A stretch of 64,000 bases of DNA. Source: Dehalococcoidia bacterium. GTDB taxonomy: Bacteria > Chloroflexota > Dehalococcoidia > DSTF01 > WHTK01. The stretch lies in contig WHTK01000005.1 of NCBI GenBank assembly GCA_009377745.1, positions 62,001-126,000 on the forward strand, written 5' to 3'. Shown here piece by piece: positions 1 to 8,543 of the stretch (position 1 is its first letter; each line of letters opens with the position of its first letter). The notes below the pieces were generated by a model that was not told the origin of the DNA, made no database searches, and saw only the letters and a list, made by a program, of their open reading frames with translations. The position numbers and the translations under genes were made by a program.

Positions 1-363
1 CTGCCAATCATCAACGGCACCTGGTGGCCGAAGTGGGGCAATGACCACGGCGAACCGCCGCCACAGTGGTATCAGGACCTGCCGGACTGGCTCACGGGTC
101 TTTACCCTTACGACCTCAACGTCAACCTTCCCGCCTTCCTGGTCGAGATTCTGATACCGGTGATTGTCATAGTGGGCCTGTCAATCCTCATGGTCTTCGT
201 CCTCTGGCGCATCGGTTGGCTCCGGACTCGCCGGGACGTGATGATCGCCATCTTTACGGCCTTCATAACGATATTCTGGGTTATGACAATCGTCGGCTCA
301 GCCTTCCGAGGCGCCGGTCAGGACCTGGTCGCGCCGTGGGACGTGCCACGCATCGACGGCTAG
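1..363 (+). CDS. Cytochrome b-type subunit of a quinol:acceptor (bc-like) complex, C-terminal fragment
   Basis: The gene enters from outside the window; 120 residues and the stop codon are visible. The fragment begins with a Trp/Pro-rich extramembrane stretch, followed by two hydrophobic helices (fragment residues about 45-69 and 79-101), and ends in a tail containing FRGAGQDLVAPWDV. That tail resembles the end of the C-terminal half of cytochrome b in actinobacterial and chloroflexal bc complexes. A Rieske gene follows 64 bases downstream and a membrane cytochrome c after that, which is the usual order for a quinol-oxidising complex. The haem-ligating helices lie upstream of the window, so the assignment rests on the tail and the neighbours. 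It could be another integral subunit of the same complex. Confidence 0.6.
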   Translation: MPIINGTWWPKWGNDHGEPPPQWYQDLPDWLTGLYPYDLNVNLPAFLVEILIPVIVIVGLSILMVFVLWRIGWLRTRRDVMIAIFTAFITIFWVMTIVGSAFRGAGQDLVAPWDVPRIDG

Positions 364-427
364 ACCGTAAGCCCGCTCTGATACACGCTAAAGACGCAGA
401 CTGGAGAATGAGGAGGACCGCGCGACG

Positions 428-1438
428 ATGGGGCGCTTAAGCATGTGGCCTGCAGTCCTCGGCCTGGCACTGGCGATGGTCGTGGTGACGCTGATCAAGC
501 CGGTAGAGAATTCACTTGCCTTCGCCAGCGCGGCGGTCGTGATCATCGCCCTTCTCGGCTGGGTAATCGAAGCGCGCGAGGTCGCTGGCCCGCCGCCGGC
601 CGTGGAGCCTGAGCACGAAGAGGAAGAAGAGGCGCCCGGCCCCAGCTACTGGCCGATCGTCCTCGCACTCGGCGTCGTCGGCATCGCCGCCGGCATCGTC
701 TATGACTGGCCCAGTGGTGGCCTGCTGGTAGCTCTGCCGCTGGCCGCGGGCGCCAGCGCCGGTTGGGCCAACGCCCTCAAAGCCGAGATGGAAGCCTCCA
801 CACCTGCCGAAGGCGAGCTGCTGGGCCCGCCGCTGGTGGGTTCGGGCGGCCGCGTGCTCATGCCGGTGCCGGGACGCGTCCTGGCCGCCGAAGCAGCGGG
901 CGGCGCCGCCATCGCCATTGAGCGCGTCGAGACAAAGCAGCTCTCCCGGCGCAGCGTCTTGCGTCTCACCTTCTGGACTGGCCTCGGCGGCGGTCTCCTC
1001 GCATTCGCCGGCATGATGGTCGATATGCTCTACCCGCGTGGCGTTACCGGCTTCGGTAGCGTCATCTCCCCCGGCACCGTGGACCAGTTCGCTCCCGGCA
1101 CAAAGACTCCCAACAGTGAGGGCAAGTTCTGGCTCGTCAACCTGACAGAAGAGCAGGGAGGCCCCGGCTTCCTGGCGCTCTGGTGGAAGTGCCCTCACCT
1201 CGGTTGCACCGTGCCGTGGAACCCCAGCTTTACCTTCCAGGGCACCCGCGGCTGGTTCCGTTGCCCCTGCCATGGCTCCACTTACACCCATGCGGGTGTG
1301 CGCGTCTTCGGGCCTGCGCCTCGCTCCCTGGACCGCATGGAGCTGACCATCGACCCGAGCACCGGGCGCATCAGTGTCAACACCGGCAGCATTACCAAGG
1401 GCACGCCGGACAACAACAACTTCGCGGTAGAAGGTTAA
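428..1438 (+). CDS. Rieske [2Fe-2S] iron-sulfur protein of a bc-type complex, with extra N-terminal membrane domain
   Basis: This 336-residue protein carries both halves of the Rieske cluster motif: CPHLGC (Cys255, His257, Cys260) and CPCHGS (Cys279, Cys281, His282). It should pass electrons from quinol at the cytochrome b site to a cytochrome c. The last membrane anchor is about residues 178-200, just before the soluble domain. Unlike a standard Rieske protein of about 180-200 residues, it has an N-terminal extension with four further hydrophobic segments (about 7-24, 30-47, 74-92, 97-112), a Glu-rich linker (about 60-70) and a cytosolic-type stretch. Extended Rieske subunits are known in actinobacterial QcrA, where the protein has three helices. 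The start ATG follows an AGGAGGA-like site (AATGAGGAGGACC) and sits 64 bases after the cytochrome b stop. Confidence 0.9.
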   Translation: MGRLSMWPAVLGLALAMVVVTLIKPVENSLAFASAAVVIIALLGWVIEAREVAGPPPAVEPEHEEEEEAPGPSYWPIVLALGVVGIAAGIVYDWPSGGLLVALPLAAGASAGWANALKAEMEASTPAEGELLGPPLVGSGGRVLMPVPGRVLAAEAAGGAAIAIERVETKQLSRRSVLRLTFWTGLGGGLLAFAGMMVDMLYPRGVTGFGSVISPGTVDQFAPGTKTPNSEGKFWLVNLTEEQGGPGFLALWWKCPHLGCTVPWNPSFTFQGTRGWFRCPCHGSTYTHAGVRVFGPAPRSLDRMELTIDPSTGRISVNTGSITKGTPDNNNFAVEG

Positions 1439-1475
1439 GGAGCTAAATGAGCAGTCGCGGGGGATGGACTGACGA

Positions 1476-2792
1476 ATGAACACGCGCAAGCAAGTCCTGA
1501 TCATGTCGGCCCTACTCCTGCTGATGCTGCTCTCCGTGGCCATCTATGCTGCCTGGTACCCCACCCGGGCCGAGAACGCCGCAGAGCATTTCGATGAGCT
1601 GACCGCCGAGCGCGGCTCCATCCTCTTTGCCCGTAACTGCCGCCTCTGCCACGGTGACGTCGCTCAAGGCGGCTTACTGGGGGCGCGACTGCCTGCCGCC
1701 CCGGCGCTGGACCGGCCCGACCTGCAGGGCTTCATCGACCTCACCGCTACGCTGTCGGCCGATGTCAGCCCCACCGCGACCAGCATCCGCGTAAATGACG
1801 CCTCCAAGTTCCGCGACGACCAAGTCATCCTCATCGACGAAGAGCGTATGCAGGTCACCGGCTTCAACGGCTCTGAGCTCAGCGTTGCGCGGGGCGTCGG
1901 CCACAGTGAGGCCGGCGGTCACCTTTCCGGCGCTCCCATCTCCGGCTTGGACCCGGCCGCTCTCGATGACAAGGTCGATCTGATTACAAACACCATTACC
2001 TGCGGCCGCGTCGGCACTGCTATGCCGGCATGGGCGCAGGAACACGGCGGCCCTCTCAGCGAAGAGCAGATCCGCCAACTTATGACCCTGATCACCCAGG
2101 CTCGCTGGAACCTGGTCGAGCATGAGGTCGATATCGAAGACCTGATAGCAGCCTCGCTTGCCGAGCCCCTGTCCGCCAGCGCCACCTCTATGCGGGTCAG
2201 CGACGTGACCGTGTTCACGGTGGACGAGGCCCTGCGGCTGGGCGAGGAGCGTGTGCGCGTTGTATCTATTCAGTCCTTGCCGCTTGACGCAGCCGGCAAC
2301 ACCCCTCGAGACAAGAGCGGCGCCGTCGCCATAGAGCGTGGGGTCCTCAACACGGTGGCAGAGGAGCATGGCCCCGAGACTGTGATCTACCGCTTCCCTG
2401 AGGTCGCGGAGCCGTCGATCCTCCAGAACTCCTGTGGCCAGACGGCCCAGCCGGCGGCGCCTCCCGGAACGCCTGAAACGATCGAACCCTTCCAGGGCAC
2501 CACCGTCCAGCTCGTGGCCCAGAATCTGGCTTTCGACATCCGCGAAATCCGGGTGGATGCCAACGCTAACGTCCGCCTGCGCCTCGACAACCGCGACACG
2601 GCCGTGAATCACAACATCGCTGTGCGTCGCAGCGCAACCGACCCGGCCGAGGCCTTCCCGGGCAGCATCGGCACAACGTTCCCAGGACCCGGCATCGACG
2701 ACACGGTCTTCCAGGCAACCACAGCGGGCAACTACCTCTTCCGCTGCGACGTCCACCCAACGACCATGACCGGTACCTTCATCGTCCAATAG
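1476..2792 (+). CDS. Membrane-anchored cytochrome c fused to a C-terminal cupredoxin, with two internal beta modules
   Basis: Predicted to be a periplasm-facing electron carrier of the bc-type complex, 438 residues. Residues 8-27 form an N-terminal anchor. The haem motif CRLCH is at 55-59, and a likely axial Met is at 183 (TAMPAW). Between them lies an inserted module (about 90-158) with the pattern 'SxTSIRVNDAS...ILIDEERMQV...VARGVGHSEAGGH'. A second, diverged copy sits at about 228-305, after the haem domain. The C-terminus (about 335-438) is a cupredoxin with a complete type 1 copper set: His379, then CDVHPTTM supplying Cys424, His427 and Met431. The combination of haem c and copper in one chain is expected to relay electrons. 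What the modules do is unknown. A hairpin follows the stop. Confidence 0.85.
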   Translation: MNTRKQVLIMSALLLLMLLSVAIYAAWYPTRAENAAEHFDELTAERGSILFARNCRLCHGDVAQGGLLGARLPAAPALDRPDLQGFIDLTATLSADVSPTATSIRVNDASKFRDDQVILIDEERMQVTGFNGSELSVARGVGHSEAGGHLSGAPISGLDPAALDDKVDLITNTITCGRVGTAMPAWAQEHGGPLSEEQIRQLMTLITQARWNLVEHEVDIEDLIAASLAEPLSASATSMRVSDVTVFTVDEALRLGEERVRVVSIQSLPLDAAGNTPRDKSGAVAIERGVLNTVAEEHGPETVIYRFPEVAEPSILQNSCGQTAQPAAPPGTPETIEPFQGTTVQLVAQNLAFDIREIRVDANANVRLRLDNRDTAVNHNIAVRRSATDPAEAFPGSIGTTFPGPGIDDTVFQATTAGNYLFRCDVHPTTMTGTFIVQ

Positions 2793-2811
2793 CCGCCTCA
2801 GGGCGAACGCA

Positions 2812-2844
2812 AAGCGAGGGGCCCGTGCATGCCGCCCCTCGCTT
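2812..2844 (+). terminator. Intrinsic terminator-like hairpin after the cytochrome operon
   Basis: An 11-bp perfect stem, AAGCGAGGGGC pairing with GCCCCTCGCTT, encloses an 11-base loop and lies 19 bases after the cytochrome c stop. There is no clean T run after it (the sequence continues GCTATAT), so it could act as a terminator or an mRNA-stabilising hairpin. It marks the end of the respiratory operon. Confidence 0.65.
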
Positions 2845-2907
2845 GCTATATCGGGACGAATTGCTCTTACCCGCCCTAAAGTTTGACCCGATGGCCTGAC
2901 GCTCTCT

Positions 2908-4515
2908 ATGATCATCGCGGCGGGTGATAGCGAGTGTCCTTTGCGAGACCGGTTCCGTCTGCGCTTGAAGATCGGCCCGAGCGTCCGCCTCCTCCTCAGC
3001 GTCACCTTCCTCCTTCTCCTGGCCTTCGCCGCCCGCGGTGAGCTAAGCGTCACCGCTGCGCCCGGCTACTCCTTCGGCAACGAAAACTCCTGGATCCGTA
3101 TCCAGAACATCGGCAGCGCTGATGCCAACATTGACGTGAGCTACTTCGATGAGGGCGGCCGCATCGCCGGCCAGGATTCCTGTCCCTCAGACAGCTGCCC
3201 ACCCATGTATCCCGGAAGCGGCTGGACCTTCTTTCAACGTGACAACCCCAGCCTGCCCGCTGGATTCAGCGGCTCCGCCGTTGTCTCCACGGACGAGCCA
3301 ATCGTCGCCCTCATGGCCAAGGACGTGTTCCGAGACGGAGTCTTCGCCATCGCCGGCGATACCATTGCCACCGGCCCCGGCTCGCACCGCATGTATCTGC
3401 CCGCTACAGCCAAGCGCGACCGCAGCTGGAACGGCCGTTTCGTCATCCAGAACCTCAGCGATACCGTGATGGCCTGCCTTACCATCACTTACCTCAGCAA
3501 CGCCACGGACGACGAGGTGTCCTGGGACCCCTACCGCCCGCCAAGCAACGGCACGCCGCGCAACTCCCTGCCTGGTTGCCCCAATGGCGGCATGCCCATG
3601 GCGCCCCGCGGCTCCATCTTCCGCAGCATAGACTCAATGACGGTCGGCGATGGCTTCTCAGGCTCCGTCCGCATTGACCTGCACCGCAACGCCTCCAACC
3701 AGGGGCCGGAGCGCCAGTTCATCTCTGCCAACGCCGACACCTGGAACAGCGACCAGCACTCCTTCTCGTCCTACAGGGGCTTTGACGAGGCCGAGTTGGG
3801 CAATGAAATCGTCTTGCCGCTCATCGACCGCGAAGTGGGGCCCGGCAACTCCTACAGCACTCGCTTCCAAATCGTGAACAAGACGCCATCACGCCCCGCC
3901 CGCGTCACTCTGCGCTTCGATGGCTACGACATGAGCTCCGGCACGGCCGTCCCCATCACGAAGACCAACACGATGACAATCAAGGCCTCCCGCATGTGCT
4001 TCCAGGACCGCGACGACCTCGCGAACTGCCTCGCCCCCGGCGATAGGCTGCCCTTCAACTTCATCGGCACCGTGCGCCTCACGTCCAACGAGCCGATAGC
4101 CGCCGTCGTCCTGCGCGGCACCTATAGTGGCGACACTTTTACGGATTACCGCGGCATCCGCCCTGGGGATGGCGCCAACCGCGTCCTGCTGCCGGTGCTG
4201 AACAAGAACTACGGCGCCGCCAACGGCAGGACGGGCTGGAATAGCTGGTTCCGCGTCATGGTCGCCGATGGCGGCGAAGCCAACGTCACGGTGCGCTACT
4301 ACGGCCTGGACCTGCCGGGCGGCAGCGCCTCCTACACCCTGCGCGTCAATCGCGAGTTCACCGCCTTCCAGTTCCTCGAAAGCATGCTGCCGGAGGGCTT
4401 CGCCGGCACCGCGATAATCGAGTCGGATGAGCCGATCGTCGCCCTGGCCAACCTCTACACGGACGTCGACTTTGGCGACCCCGACATGACCTACAACGGC
4501 ATCTCGCTGGACTGA
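2908..4515 (+). CDS. Secreted repeat protein of unknown function
   Basis: A 535-residue protein with a signal sequence-like hydrophobic stretch at about residues 28-44. The rest is predicted beta-rich and built of four diverged copies of one module of about 110-130 residues. Each copy opens with a phrase like WIRIQNIGSADANI, FVIQNLSDTVMACL, FQIVNKTPSRPARV or FRVMVADGGEANV. Each closes with a phrase like GFSGSAVVSTDEPIVAL or GFAGTAIIESDEPIVAL. This layout is common in secreted proteins of unknown role in Chloroflexota. No catalytic motif is visible. It is a single-gene unit between a hairpin and a repeat array. The ATG start is tentative because no clear ribosome site precedes it; a start nearer the hydrophobic segment is possible. 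Confidence 0.6.
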   Translation: MIIAAGDSECPLRDRFRLRLKIGPSVRLLLSVTFLLLLAFAARGELSVTAAPGYSFGNENSWIRIQNIGSADANIDVSYFDEGGRIAGQDSCPSDSCPPMYPGSGWTFFQRDNPSLPAGFSGSAVVSTDEPIVALMAKDVFRDGVFAIAGDTIATGPGSHRMYLPATAKRDRSWNGRFVIQNLSDTVMACLTITYLSNATDDEVSWDPYRPPSNGTPRNSLPGCPNGGMPMAPRGSIFRSIDSMTVGDGFSGSVRIDLHRNASNQGPERQFISANADTWNSDQHSFSSYRGFDEAELGNEIVLPLIDREVGPGNSYSTRFQIVNKTPSRPARVTLRFDGYDMSSGTAVPITKTNTMTIKASRMCFQDRDDLANCLAPGDRLPFNFIGTVRLTSNEPIAAVVLRGTYSGDTFTDYRGIRPGDGANRVLLPVLNKNYGAANGRTGWNSWFRVMVADGGEANVTVRYYGLDLPGGSASYTLRVNREFTAFQFLESMLPEGFAGTAIIESDEPIVALANLYTDVDFGDPDMTYNGISLD

Positions 4516-4541
4516 CGGACCGCCCATCTCCGCCTCCCCCA

Positions 4542-4573
4542 CGGGCATACAGGCAAGCTGGCATACGGGCATG
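4542..4573. repeat. Degenerate octamer tandem array, 4 units
   Basis: Four adjacent 8-base units: CGGGCATA, CAGGCAAG, CTGGCATA, CGGGCATG. They fill the gap between the repeat-protein gene and the kinase gene. The units match the consensus CGGGCANN (reverse NNTGCCCG) shared by arrays at 24561, 37685, 38812 and 45616. Confidence 0.75.
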
Positions 4574-4597
4574 GGGTTTCTGACACAATAGGCCGTC

Positions 4598-5631
4598 GTG
4601 AAAGTCGATTCGTCTGGCATAGATCTGGCTGACCTCAAGGCGGAGCTGAGGGCGCGCTACGGCATCGACGCGTCCGTAATGACCTTTGTGCCGAAGGGAG
4701 AGACATCATACGGCTACAGGGTCGATGCGGGCGGCGCGTCCTACTTCATCCGCATCCTGCCCGAGGCGGAGGGCGCCCGCCTCGAAGGCGTTTACGGTGC
4801 CCTCGCACAGCTGCGAGACGGTTGTGGCCTGAAAGAAGCTACACCACCCCTACATGGCTTCAATGGAAGCCTGACCTTCAGGCTTGCCGGGCACGTCGTC
4901 GCGGTCTTTACCTATCTCGGCGAGGACATTCCCTGGGATCGTCCCGGTCACGCCATCACGTCACAAGAGCTCTCGAAGGTCGCCAGCGCCATAGTCCGGC
5001 TTCAGGCCTGCCGCGGCGTTGACCTGGGACGCCTTAAGCGCGAGACCTTCGCCTATCCCTTTCGGCCAGGTATCGAGAAAGCGATCTCTTGGGCCAAATC
5101 GAACCAAAGTCCGCGCGACATGGTGGAAGCCGAAGTAAGAGAGCTGGTGATTGCAGGTTGTGAGGAGGTCCTCGATCTGCTGCAGCGCTTTGAGACCCTC
5201 GGCGAGGCCCTGGCAGCCAAGGGCAACGCCCTCGTGCCCAGCCACAGCGACCCCAACCTGGCCAACATGATCTTTGGCCCCGATGGCAGTCTGCACCTGA
5301 TCGATTGGGATGAGCTGGGCCTCGGGCCGCCGGAGCACGACCTCTGGATCCAGCCGGGCGCTCGTCTGGCCGAGACGCTGTCGCTCACCGCGAGCACGGC
5401 GGTCTGCCGCGCCTCGATGTCGACGTATTCGACTTCTACAGCCACCATTGGTCTCTTCAGGAGATCGAGGCCTATACCCAGCGCATCCTCTTCGAAGAGC
5501 GGCCACCGAACCAGAAGCAGAGCGCCCTCGCCCAGCTACGCGACAACTTGCCGGTGCGCTGGGATGAGATCGACCGGGATGTGAAGCGCCATCGGGCCGT
5601 CCTTAGCGCCCGCGGCTTCTGCGAAGGGTAG
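4598..5631 (+). pseudogene. APH/choline-kinase-like phosphotransferase, interrupted by a frameshift
   Basis: This reads as an aminoglycoside phosphotransferase-fold small-molecule kinase, starting at GTG 4598. The N-lobe and catalytic loop are intact to about residue 255: HSDPNLANM (the H-x-D-x4-N loop) followed by IDWDELGLGPPEHDLW, where the first Asp is the metal-binding residue. Just after this, between about 5355 and 5400, coding sense moves to another frame. The original frame turns into Ser/Arg/Thr-rich nonsense, while the new frame gives GLPRLDVDVFDFYSHHWSLQ and continues to a TAG at 5629-5631. The second part is typical of the C-terminal helices of this family. The shift equals one missing base (or two extra). 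It may be an assembly error or a real inactivating mutation. The substrate is unknown; the gene opens the glycan cluster. Confidence 0.75.
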
Positions 5632-5640
5632 AATCGAAGT

Positions 5641-6771
5641 GTGAAGGTCGTCTTTCTCGCCGACGCCCCCTACATCCACGAGCAGCGCTGGATCCGGCAC
5701 TTTGTCGCTCGTGGTAATGAGTGCGACGTTATCTCCTTCCGTCCGGCGGAGATTGAGGGGGCGCGTGTCCACCACATTGACGGCGCTGAGACGCTGGGAA
5801 AAGCACGCTACCTGGTGCATGCGCGCCGCGTCAAACGCCTCGTCCACAGCCTGAAGCCCGATCTCGTGCACGCGCTGCACCTCACCAGCTACGGCTTTCT
5901 CGGCGCACTCGCCGGCTTCCATCCGCTGGTCATCTCCGTGTTCGGCACGGACATCCTGGAGGCGCCGCACCTCACGCCCTTCCACCACTGGCTCACCCGC
6001 CACGCCCTTGCCCACGCCGATGCCATTACTGCCACCGGCCTCCACCTGGCAACGGAGACGACTCGCTACGCGCCCCGAGGCACACCCGTCACAGTCGTCC
6101 CCTATGGCGTCGAGATGGAGCGCTTTGCTCTCACGACAGCTCGGCCGGCCCGCGACGAGGTGGTCTTTGGTACTGCCTCGCGTCTCTCACCGGAGAAGGG
6201 CATCCGCTACCTGATCGAGGCATTTGCGCTGCTACGGGCCCGTTACGGCGACAAAGTTCGGCTCGTCATCGCCGGCGACACGACGCCAGCGCCCGGCGGC
6301 CCTGATCGCCGCGCCCTCGAAGGGCTGGCAGAGCAGCTCGGCGTTGCCGGTATGGTCGAGTTCCGCGGCTGGGTCGACCACGAATCTCTGCCGGCGTTCC
6401 TGGGCGAGCTTGACGTCTTTGTCCTGCCATCGATCTACGAGGGCTTCGGCGTCGCGGCGTTGGAAGCTTCAGCGATGGCGCTGCCGGTCGTCGCCTCCAA
6501 CGTCCACGGCATCCCTGACGTAGTGCGGGACGGCGCCACTGGCCTCCTCGTGCCGCCCAAGGACCCTCAAGCCCTGGCAGACGCCTGCGCCCGCTTAGTG
6601 GATGATCCCGCGCTGCGGCAGAATCTTGGCTCTAGCGGGCGCGCCTACACCGGCGAACACTACGACTGGCGTCAGAACGCGGTCCAGATGGAGCGCGTTT
6701 ACGAGCGAGTAACAAGTAGCAAGCAACAAGTAACGAGAAGCGCCGGCCGGCCCGGAGTCACGTCGCAATGA
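5641..6771 (+). CDS. Glycosyltransferase, GT4 family
   Basis: A 376-residue GT-B fold retaining glycosyltransferase, GTG start. The N-terminal Rossmann half begins with KVVFLADAP. The C-terminal nucleotide-sugar domain has GTASRLSPEKGIRYLIEAF, then PSIYEGFGVAALEASAMALP, the E-x7-E motif that holds the donor sugar in GT4 enzymes, then GLLVPPKDP. The last 20 or so residues are encoded by a heptamer repeat array and look like read-through into non-conserved DNA, so the native tail may have been extended. The gene overlaps the next one by four bases (ATGA), indicating translational coupling in the glycan operon. Sugar specificity cannot be read from the sequence. Confidence 0.9.
   Translation: MKVVFLADAPYIHEQRWIRHFVARGNECDVISFRPAEIEGARVHHIDGAETLGKARYLVHARRVKRLVHSLKPDLVHALHLTSYGFLGALAGFHPLVISVFGTDILEAPHLTPFHHWLTRHALAHADAITATGLHLATETTRYAPRGTPVTVVPYGVEMERFALTTARPARDEVVFGTASRLSPEKGIRYLIEAFALLRARYGDKVRLVIAGDTTPAPGGPDRRALEGLAEQLGVAGMVEFRGWVDHESLPAFLGELDVFVLPSIYEGFGVAALEASAMALPVVASNVHGIPDVVRDGATGLLVPPKDPQALADACARLVDDPALRQNLGSSGRAYTGEHYDWRQNAVQMERVYERVTSSKQQVTRSAGRPGVTSQ
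6708..6740. repeat. Degenerate heptamer tandem array (AGTAACA unit)
   Basis: Successive 7-base units AGTAACA, AGTAGCA, AGCAACA, AGTAACG and a partial AGAAG lie inside the extreme 3' end of the GT4 gene and encode part of its tail. The same unit in reverse orientation (TGTTACC, TGTTACT) occurs before ndk at 25711. Confidence 0.7.
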
Positions 6772-7832
6772 CGGCTCCAGGCCAGCCGCGAGACGAGGGC
6801 GCTATCGAGCCGCTGGCTGAGCCGGTGCTGCCCCTGGTGACCGTGCTACTGCCCGTACGCAACGAGGCCGGCTTCATCGATCCCTGCCTGCGGGCTCTGG
6901 CGGCGCAAGACTATCCGCGCGACCGCTTCGAGGTCATCCTCCTCGACGGCGAATCGAGTGACACAACCGTCCAGGAAGTCGAGGCGCTGCAGGCGGAGCT
7001 GAGCCTGCCCGACAAGGTGATCAACAACCCGCGGCGCACCACGGCCACGGCGATGAACCTCGGGATCTGGATCGCCCGCGGCGAAATCGTCATCAAGGTC
7101 GATGGCCACACCCGCGTCGCCCCCGACTTCATCAGCGCCAGCGTCCTCGCGCTGCGGCAGAGCGGCGCCGACGCCGCCGGCGGGCCGATCCGCACGGTGG
7201 GGCAAGAGGATGCCATCGGCAGCGCCATCGCCCTGGCAATGTCGTCACCCTTCGGCGTCGGCGATACGGCCTTCCGTCACTCGCAGTCGGAGCAATGGAC
7301 CGACAGCGTACCCTTCGGCGCTTACCGGCGCGAGGTCTTCCAGCGCGTGGGCCTCTTTGCGGAGGACATCGAGCGAGGTGAGGATGATGAGTTCAATTAC
7401 CGGCTGCGCGACTCGGGCGGACGCATCCTCCTCACTCCTACCATTCGCAGCGAGTATTACTCGCGCTCTACATATGCAGCCCTGGCGCGTCAGTACTGGA
7501 ATTATGGTCTCGCCAAGGTTGCCGTCCTGGAGCGCCACCCTCGCCGGCTGCGAGCGCGCCACCTGGTACCGTCCGCATTCGTCCTCACGCTGGCCGGCGG
7601 CGTCCTGCTCAGTGTCTTCGACCGCCGCTTCGGCAGATTGGCTTCCCTGGCCGCCACCACCTACGCCGTCGCTAACACGATCGCGTCCCTGCGCCTCGCC
7701 GCCCGCGGCCATCGGCGCGAGCTGCCCTACCTGCCCGGCGCCTTCGCAACCATCCACCTCGCCGCCGGGTCTGGGATGATCGCCGGGGCGCTGCGCATTC
7801 TGCGCTCGAAGCTGAGACGCCGTGTCGGCTGA
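6768..7832 (+). CDS. Glycosyltransferase, GT2 family, with C-terminal membrane segments (ExoA-like)
   Basis: A 354-residue GT-A fold enzyme. TVLLPVRNEAGF near residue 26 opens the nucleotide-binding core, LLDGESSD follows, and KVDGHTRV fills the DxD metal position with an Asp-Gly-His variant. GEDDEFNYRLRDSG is the acid/acceptor region. The C-terminal third has two or three hydrophobic helices (about 270-285, 297-312, 325-345), as in the ExoA group of polysaccharide transferases that work at the inner membrane. The start ATG overlaps the previous stop (ATGA), and its 3' end overlaps the following methyltransferase by 11 bases. Donor and acceptor are unknown. Confidence 0.88.
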   Translation: MTAPGQPRDEGAIEPLAEPVLPLVTVLLPVRNEAGFIDPCLRALAAQDYPRDRFEVILLDGESSDTTVQEVEALQAELSLPDKVINNPRRTTATAMNLGIWIARGEIVIKVDGHTRVAPDFISASVLALRQSGADAAGGPIRTVGQEDAIGSAIALAMSSPFGVGDTAFRHSQSEQWTDSVPFGAYRREVFQRVGLFAEDIERGEDDEFNYRLRDSGGRILLTPTIRSEYYSRSTYAALARQYWNYGLAKVAVLERHPRRLRARHLVPSAFVLTLAGGVLLSVFDRRFGRLASLAATTYAVANTIASLRLAARGHRRELPYLPGAFATIHLAAGSGMIAGALRILRSKLRRRVG

Positions 7833-8526
7833 GCCGAAGCGCGAGGCCGCCCGCGTCCGCGAGGTCTATGCCCGGCGCGCCGAACGCGGCCTGGATTCGC
7901 GTTACGACTACTGGCTGCCCGCCAATCTCTTTATCCACCAAGGCCGCGAGCGCGCCCTGATCGCAGCCCTGGACGACGCCGCCCTGCTGCCGCTGACCGG
8001 GCGACGCATCCTCGACGCCGGCTGTGGTAACGGGGCCGTCCTGCACGATATGCAGCGCTACGGCGCCCAAGCCCAGGACCTCTGCGGCGTCGACCTGCTC
8101 CCAGACCGCGTCGATCGGGCCCGAGAGCTATTACCCGGCGCCGACATCGAGGTCGCCGACGCTCAATCTCTGCCCCATGAGGACGCCGCGTTCGACGTCG
8201 TCCTCGGTTTTACCCTGCTCTCTTCGGTGCTTGATGAGACCATTCGACAGCGCATAGCCGCCGCGATGACGCGCGTAACGAAGCCGGGAGGCCTCATCGT
8301 CCTTTACGATTTCTGGACCAACCCCACGAACCGCGACGCCCGTCCCCTGCGCCGTGACGATGTCCGCCGCCTCTTCTCAGGCCACCCCATCGCGTTCCGG
8401 GGGGTGACGCTGGCGCCGCCTCTAGTCCGGACCCTGATCGGTCTGCCGGGCGGGCGGCTCGCCTGTAGCGCGCTGGAGGTGTTACCTTTCTTGCGGACTC
8501 ACTTCATCGCGGCCGTGCGCATCTAG
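7822..8526 (+). CDS. SAM-dependent methyltransferase, class I
   Basis: A 234-residue protein, GTG start. It has the class I AdoMet-binding motif ILDAGCGNGAVL (motif I, about residues 57-68), the acidic motif II GVDLLPDRV, a motif in the IEVADAQSLPHEDAAFDVV region, and VLGFTLLSSV as post-motif. It is embedded between a glycosyltransferase and an aminotransferase in the glycan cluster, so a sugar or lipid-linked saccharide is the likely methyl acceptor. The 11-base overlap with the preceding gene indicates coupled translation. Substrate specificity is not visible. Confidence 0.85.
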   Translation: MSAEPKREAARVREVYARRAERGLDSRYDYWLPANLFIHQGRERALIAALDDAALLPLTGRRILDAGCGNGAVLHDMQRYGAQAQDLCGVDLLPDRVDRARELLPGADIEVADAQSLPHEDAAFDVVLGFTLLSSVLDETIRQRIAAAMTRVTKPGGLIVLYDFWTNPTNRDARPLRRDDVRRLFSGHPIAFRGVTLAPPLVRTLIGLPGGRLACSALEVLPFLRTHFIAAVRI

Positions 8527-8543
8527 GCGCCGCGGAGGCCCGC

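Noticed and set aside
512..1543. Long open frames on the strand opposite the Rieske and cytochrome genes (also at 1674-3053, 10203-12005, 13720-14847 and 48078-49154)
   Set aside because: They mirror strongly coding genes in GC-rich DNA, contain low-complexity or skewed composition and no recognisable domain.
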